A stretch of DNA of 64,000 nt from positions 498,001 to 562,000 of the forward strand of contig JAQFVV010000447.1 of assembly GCA_028023455.1 (NCBI GenBank), read 5' to 3'. The stretch is from Epiperipatus broadwayi. Its lineage: Eukaryota; Onychophora; Udeonychophora; Euonychophora; Peripatidae. The position numbers were made by a program, and so were the translations under genes. Shown here in pieces: positions 59,925-64,000 of this stretch (position 1 is the stretch's first letter; each line of letters begins with the position of its first letter). Under the pieces are notes generated by a model. That model did not search any database. It saw only the letters and a program-made list of their open reading frames with translations, and had not been told where the DNA came from.

Positions 59925-60420
59925 AGACATTTACTAAGAGGAAGAAAATATTTTGTGGATCTTTTAAGAGAGAATTAAGGAAAAGATTAATGAAATACTA
60001 TGCGTGAAGGGCACTATTGTTTGTTTGTGAAATGGGGACATTAAATAAAAAAAATAAGAAACAGACTGGGAAGCTTTTGAGATGTGGTCATGGGGACGGA
60101 TGAAAAAAATCTGTTAGGTGAATAAAATGACAAATGAAGAAATTTTGAAAAGAGTAAATGAAAAAATAAGATTGAATGAGGAAATTAGAGATAGAAAGAG
60201 AAACTGGAATGAACATATTTTAAGAAGAAAGAATAATTTGATGAAAGATGTTTTGGAAGGAATGGTGAGTGTACACAAGAAGAAAGGACAAAAAAGATTG
60301 ACCTTTCTGGATCATATAAGAAATGGAAAGAGATATGTGAAATTGAAGAGCTGGCTAATGAAGAGGATAGAGGGGAGAAAGGGATGAATTTGTGATGTGA
60401 TGAATTTATGATGTGTTGGT
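59925..60420 (+). mobile_element. LINE 3' end: reverse transcriptase C-terminal segment (LINE-D)
   Basis: The frames read TKRKKIFCGSFKRELRKRLM, then MTNEEILKRVNEKIRLNEEI and RKRNWNEHILRRKNNLMKDV then LEGMVS. This is the common LINE C-terminal pattern (RxRNW-x-GH-x-LR ... LEG). The His and Leu-Arg are kept; the Gly before His is Glu. Several stops lie in the first half. Confidence 0.8.
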
Positions 60421-60429
60421 CTCTGGAGC

Positions 60430-60845
60430 AGAAGTCTATGAAACTTTTTTTTTATCTCATCTAAACTTTTTTTTAATCTCATCTATGTATTTCATATGTT
60501 ATCTCTTTCTAGTCTCTTACAATCATTGTTTTTCATTCAAAGACTATTTATCCATATATTGTTATCTATTCTAGTTATTTTCTTCTTTTAATTCTTCTAA
60601 TTCACTGATATTAGTGACTTATATTCATTTATCGACTCTATCTCAATCATAAATTTCACTTTTGATTTTATGTCATGGCCAAACTTTGCTATATGAAGAA
60701 TTCTACATTGCCTTTCTGTTAAGTATCCAAGCCTTAATTCCATAACTGAACATTGGTAAAAACATTTATTTAAAATCGGTTTCAAGTATATACATATATT
60801 TCCTTTATTGTAGGCACTGTATTGATTTTTGATAAATTTCACTAT
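60430..60845 (-). mobile_element. LINE tail in the opposite orientation
   Basis: On the - strand a segment reads MFLPMFSYGIKAWILNRKAM-like residues (about 60770-60700), matching the block before the C-terminal segment in LINEs. It lies tail-to-tail with the + strand LINE-D end. Confidence 0.6.
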
Positions 60846-61479
60846 TATTATATTGGAAAAAAAAAAGCTTTATTTAAGTTTTTTTAAGTATTTCTACATA
60901 GCAAAATAAAAAGGAATTAGTTAATTTCAATTTTTTATTTGTTTGTGCTGCCCTCTTTAGTTGCAATTTAGAACTTTATGAATTTTTTTTTCACTTCGTT
61001 AAAAGTTTAAGCTTTTTTTTTTTATTAAACATCCGTATGGCCTTGCAACTGAGAAAATTGTTTTAAACTTTATTCATTTTTTCAAGCGAGATAAAACAAT
61101 TATATAATTAATCCCTCAACAACAGACTTATATACCTGCTGGCAGAATTACATTCAACAGGCTTCCAATATTGGTTAGTAAATGGGTAGCTATTCTTAAG
61201 TAGAAAATAAACCAAGAATTGTAAATCTTCACAAACCTTCAGCACTCAGTATTTGAAAACCCTGGTGAATACTGCCCATGTCCGCTATCTTTTTCTTTAT
61301 GGGGGATTGTTGAAGACGCTTTGGCTCTGCTGTAGGCTATTTAAAAGCTGCTTTATCTTTATCTACTCCAGCACTTAAAGAGTTTACAATGCAGATTAAG
61401 TACCACATAACTCAACTAGGTGGCACTACTGTATTAGAAATAAACTAATTGGAGTTTCGGTTATTTAAGTTTGAAGAAT

Positions 61480-61680
61480 GGGAAGGGGATTTGGGGGCTA
61501 AAAGTGCTGGTTGAACAAAAGTTATATTGTGAAAATGGGATAGAATTTAAATAGATTTTAGGGTTTGAATACTACATAAGTTAATGGCGAAAATATGATG
61601 TGTAAAAGGTTTTTTTAGCCTATTGGTTGAATGATTTTATGTTATATTGCATCACAACTTGGCATAGATTATTTACTGGT
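61480..61680 (+). mobile_element. Decayed LINE-C tail
   Basis: ggaaggggatttgggggcta, then ttatattgtgaaaatgggat and a final ttatattgcatcacaa follow the LINE-C terminus with many changes. Confidence 0.5.
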
Positions 61681-61854
61681 GAGCAAAAAAGTCTCACCTG
61701 GGCCAGTTGTTGCAATGGCTCTTCTGTGATGCATTATCCATAAAAATTATTACAAATTCAGCAGTTGTCAGTGTCAATAATTAGCCAAACATCTGGAATA
61801 AAAAATGATTTATTGGAAATATTTCTTAGTCAATTTCCAACTAAGAGAGAAGAG

Positions 61855-61992
61855 GGGTGGGGTTAAAAAAATCAAATGACTTTATTGATTGGAAGTTCAT
61901 AAGAATTTCAAACACTGTAAGTGCCAGACTAGAATTGATCTGAGGACCCCACACTTGACTCTACCACTGCACTGAAATTAAAGTGACCAAAC
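61855..61992 (-). repeat. tRNA-related SINE (SINE-2 family)
   Basis: On the - strand: gtgcagtggtagagtcaagt (A-box-like), ggtcctcagatcaattctag (degenerate B-box), tggcacttacagtgtttgaa and aataaagtcatttgatt. It shares its 3' part with the copy at 51.0 kb. Confidence 0.65.
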
Positions 61993-62197
61993 ATCTTGTT
62001 TTAAAGTAGTGTACCCTGTTGTCCCAATAAATTACAACAGAATGAGAGTTTGTTCGGTTTTTTTAGCAAGCAATAAAATTTTCACATAATTTTTTGTATT
62101 TTCCAAAACTTTTAAAATGTTTGTAGTAGCTGATATCGTATTACAAAGAAATCAAGTCATATATCACATGATCTAATTTAACAAGCTTGTATTACAA

Positions 62198-62522
62198 ATG
62201 TTATATATGGAGCTCGTAAATAAGCTCTTAACAAGCTTTGCAGAATATCTCCAACTCCAGACTGGTTTCTGCTACTGGCTTCTTCATATGGCTATTTAAG
62301 TTAGATAGCTGAATTGGAAGACATATGAATGTCTGAAAATTTCTGATTTTCTACTTAATAGTTATCCATTAGATAAAGTGCTGGGCTTGTCCTGGTATTT
62401 TTAATCTAATGCTTGAATATCCCAGCACCTCACTGAGGAAGCCAGTAGCAGAAACCAGTCTGGAGTTGGGGATATTCTGCAAAGCTTATTACCAGCTTAT
62501 TTGCGAGCTCTATATATAACAT
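62198..62522 (+). mobile_element. Palindromic hammerhead repeat, subfamily E
   Basis: Arms of about 87 bp (62198-62285 and 62436-62522) are inverted copies, beginning atgttatatatggagctcgt on the left. Both arms carry a ribozyme block; the forward one (62416-62476) has a complete core and the reverse one (about 62250-62290) is mutated. No target duplication is resolved. Confidence 0.82.
62416..62476 (+). ncRNA. Hammerhead ribozyme motif with 8-bp outer stem I
   Basis: CTGAGGA (62433-62439), stem II AGC-CAGTA-GCA, GAAA (62451-62454), stem III A-C/G-T with loop CA, GTC (62458-62460), then TGGAGTT. The outer helix AATATCCC (62416-62423) is perfectly complementary to GGGATATT (62469-62476). The core fits C-T-G-A-N-G-A / G-A-A. 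Stem II is only 2-3 pairs, a weak point. Confidence 0.7.
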
Positions 62523-62919
62523 GATATGACATGTCACCCTCTATGAACTGGCTTATAAAGTACAAAGTCAGTTTGTCAACCAATCAACGCACACTAGAAC
62601 TAGTACAGTTGTTTTTTACATTTTAATAAACTGTCAAATAAGCAAATAATTTATTAATATAAATTTAATTAAGCCATGCTGAAGAGAACTTACACATTTA
62701 ATGTAAAGTTACAATCTAAATATTTTTTTTTATTTAAAAAAAAACAGTTTCTGATGATGTGAAGTGCAATAAATGTAAAACTGAGTTTAGAAATTGAAAA
62801 ACTAGAAAATGATAATAAAAAAATTAAAATGGAAAATGAAAACTGATAGAATGGGCTTCATTAAAATCTAAACTAAGTTGGAACGAAGTGGAAGAAACCA
62901 TGTAATATGTAACAAAAAT

Positions 62920-63030
62920 GTTGTTAGCCAAGAGGTCATCGCAGCCACCTTGCAAGCAAGTAGTTGGTTGCAGACTGTTGTGGGTTCGGGTCCCGGTCGA
63001 TGCTATGACATATGAAAAAAAAAATCATTT
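62920..63030 (+). repeat. tRNA-derived SINE (SINE-1 family)
   Basis: ttgttagccaagaggtcatc (A-box-like), ccttgcaagcaagtagttgg, then gtgggttcgggtcccggtcg (B-box in a paired arm), atgctatgacatatg and a poly-A run (63014-63024). It is homologous to the reverse-strand copy at 57.6 kb. Confidence 0.78.
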
Positions 63031-64000
63031 CTTCAATATGAATGATAATGGAAAATTATTATCCGAATTTATTGTAGTAAATGTTTACGCTTCTATTGAA
63101 AAAATAGAGGAGTGGAATAAAAAATAAACTAAAGTACGTTGGTTAGAAATTTTTAAATATTTCAATAATTTAGAACATAAAAGTGACAAAGATTATTGAA
63201 TATATATTATGTTCGCCAGAATTATATTGGTGGAAAGAGTATTGATTATTATTTCTATATTTTTATATTTACAAAAAAAAAAAAAAATTCTTTTTTTTAT
63301 TTTATTAATGTTTTCCAGAGGCCTATTTTTTAATCTCAATTTCTTTTTACAATTATTTTACTTAGCTAACTTTATGCCAATAAGCTACAAAAATTAACAT
63401 TGACATGGATTGTCTGGAATTTTAAAGTCATTAAAACAAATTTCGTTGACTGAAAAATATCAATAAATTGTTTTCATTTTTTATTTGTTAACTACTTATT
63501 ACGTTATAAAAGGTTTTTTTTCTATTTTTTATACTATACCATTATCATCAATCCTTTTTTTTAGTATTTTATGTGAAATATATTATTAATAAACAACTGT
63601 TGTGCATGTTTTTGTCTTATAAAAATGTATTTGGATTCAAAAATATCTCATTTTGGATCCAAATATTTATGATCACTATAACTAAACCACACTCACTCAA
63701 GAGAAGGAAAAAAAAATCATAGTAGTAGATAATAGCATTTTTATTATGGATTAAGTTTATCATAGTCATGGTGAAAAAATTGGATCATAAAAGAATGACC
63801 ATGGTGCAAAAATTCATGAAGAGAACTATTGCATTAAATATCCTTAAGAATGCACTTTTTAATTCACAAGTAACCAACCCTTCTTGTAGGCTTCTGCTGC
63901 TGTTTGTATACTCTGTGTTGGTACTTAATACTAAGAATTTCTTTCATTAATGCTTTACAAATTTATTAATCAAAATATCATAGTGATTTGGTATCCTGTC
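63031..64000. other. End of window, intron sequence
   Basis: AT-rich sequence without recognised genes or repeats. Small open frames (63209-63397, 63768-63950) show low-complexity composition and no family resemblance. The HECW terminal exon is not here. Confidence 0.55.

Noticed and set aside
53728-64000. Search for the last HECT exon with the catalytic Cys
   Set aside because: No frame with the conserved C-lobe motifs was found by reading. It is more likely outside the window than missing from the gene.

Overview
The window is AT-rich eukaryotic DNA from an animal, most likely an invertebrate. One large host gene crosses it on the + strand. The exons are short (83-242 bp), the splice sites are all GT-AG, and the introns run from 79 bp to more than 10 kb. 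The introns are filled with old retroelements. I cannot fix the species. The LINE types suggest an arthropod, chelicerate or other invertebrate, and the sequence has no bacterial gene organisation.

The host gene is a HECW-type (HECW1/HECW2 family) HECT E3 ubiquitin ligase. Fourteen consecutive exons between 6977 and 53727 join in frame into 662 codons without a stop. They encode WW domain 1, the HECW helical box, WW domain 2, the linker and most of the HECT domain. The N-terminal part (about 800 residues in the family, including C2) lies before the window. The last exon(s), with the catalytic cysteine, lie beyond 64000.

The rest is intron. Intron 1 (7.1-11.0 kb) has a + strand LINE end and a - strand LINE tail. 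Intron 5 (16.8-25.9 kb) has a decayed - strand RTE-like LINE split by a 631-bp insertion. Intron 8 (31.3-41.4 kb) has two internally deleted Ty3-like LTR elements and a head-to-tail run of LINE 3' ends joined at (ACATC)n. Intron 11 (44.6-50.5 kb) has a - strand Ty3 gag/integrase remnant. The final intron (53.7 kb to the end) has several palindromic repeats, LINE tails and tRNA-derived SINEs.

The most interesting signal is a group of palindromic, non-autonomous repeats that carry a hammerhead-ribozyme motif: CTGANGA, a short stem-loop, GAAA, a two-base-pair stem III, and GTC before a stem I with a paired outer helix. Several copies have clear target-site duplications of 13-25 bp. One is a 55-bp miniature made only of the two ends. 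The outer stem I helix is kept with different sequences in three subfamilies, which supports selection on RNA structure. This resembles Penelope-associated hammerheads and animal retrozymes, but the palindromic design and miniature copy deserve attention.
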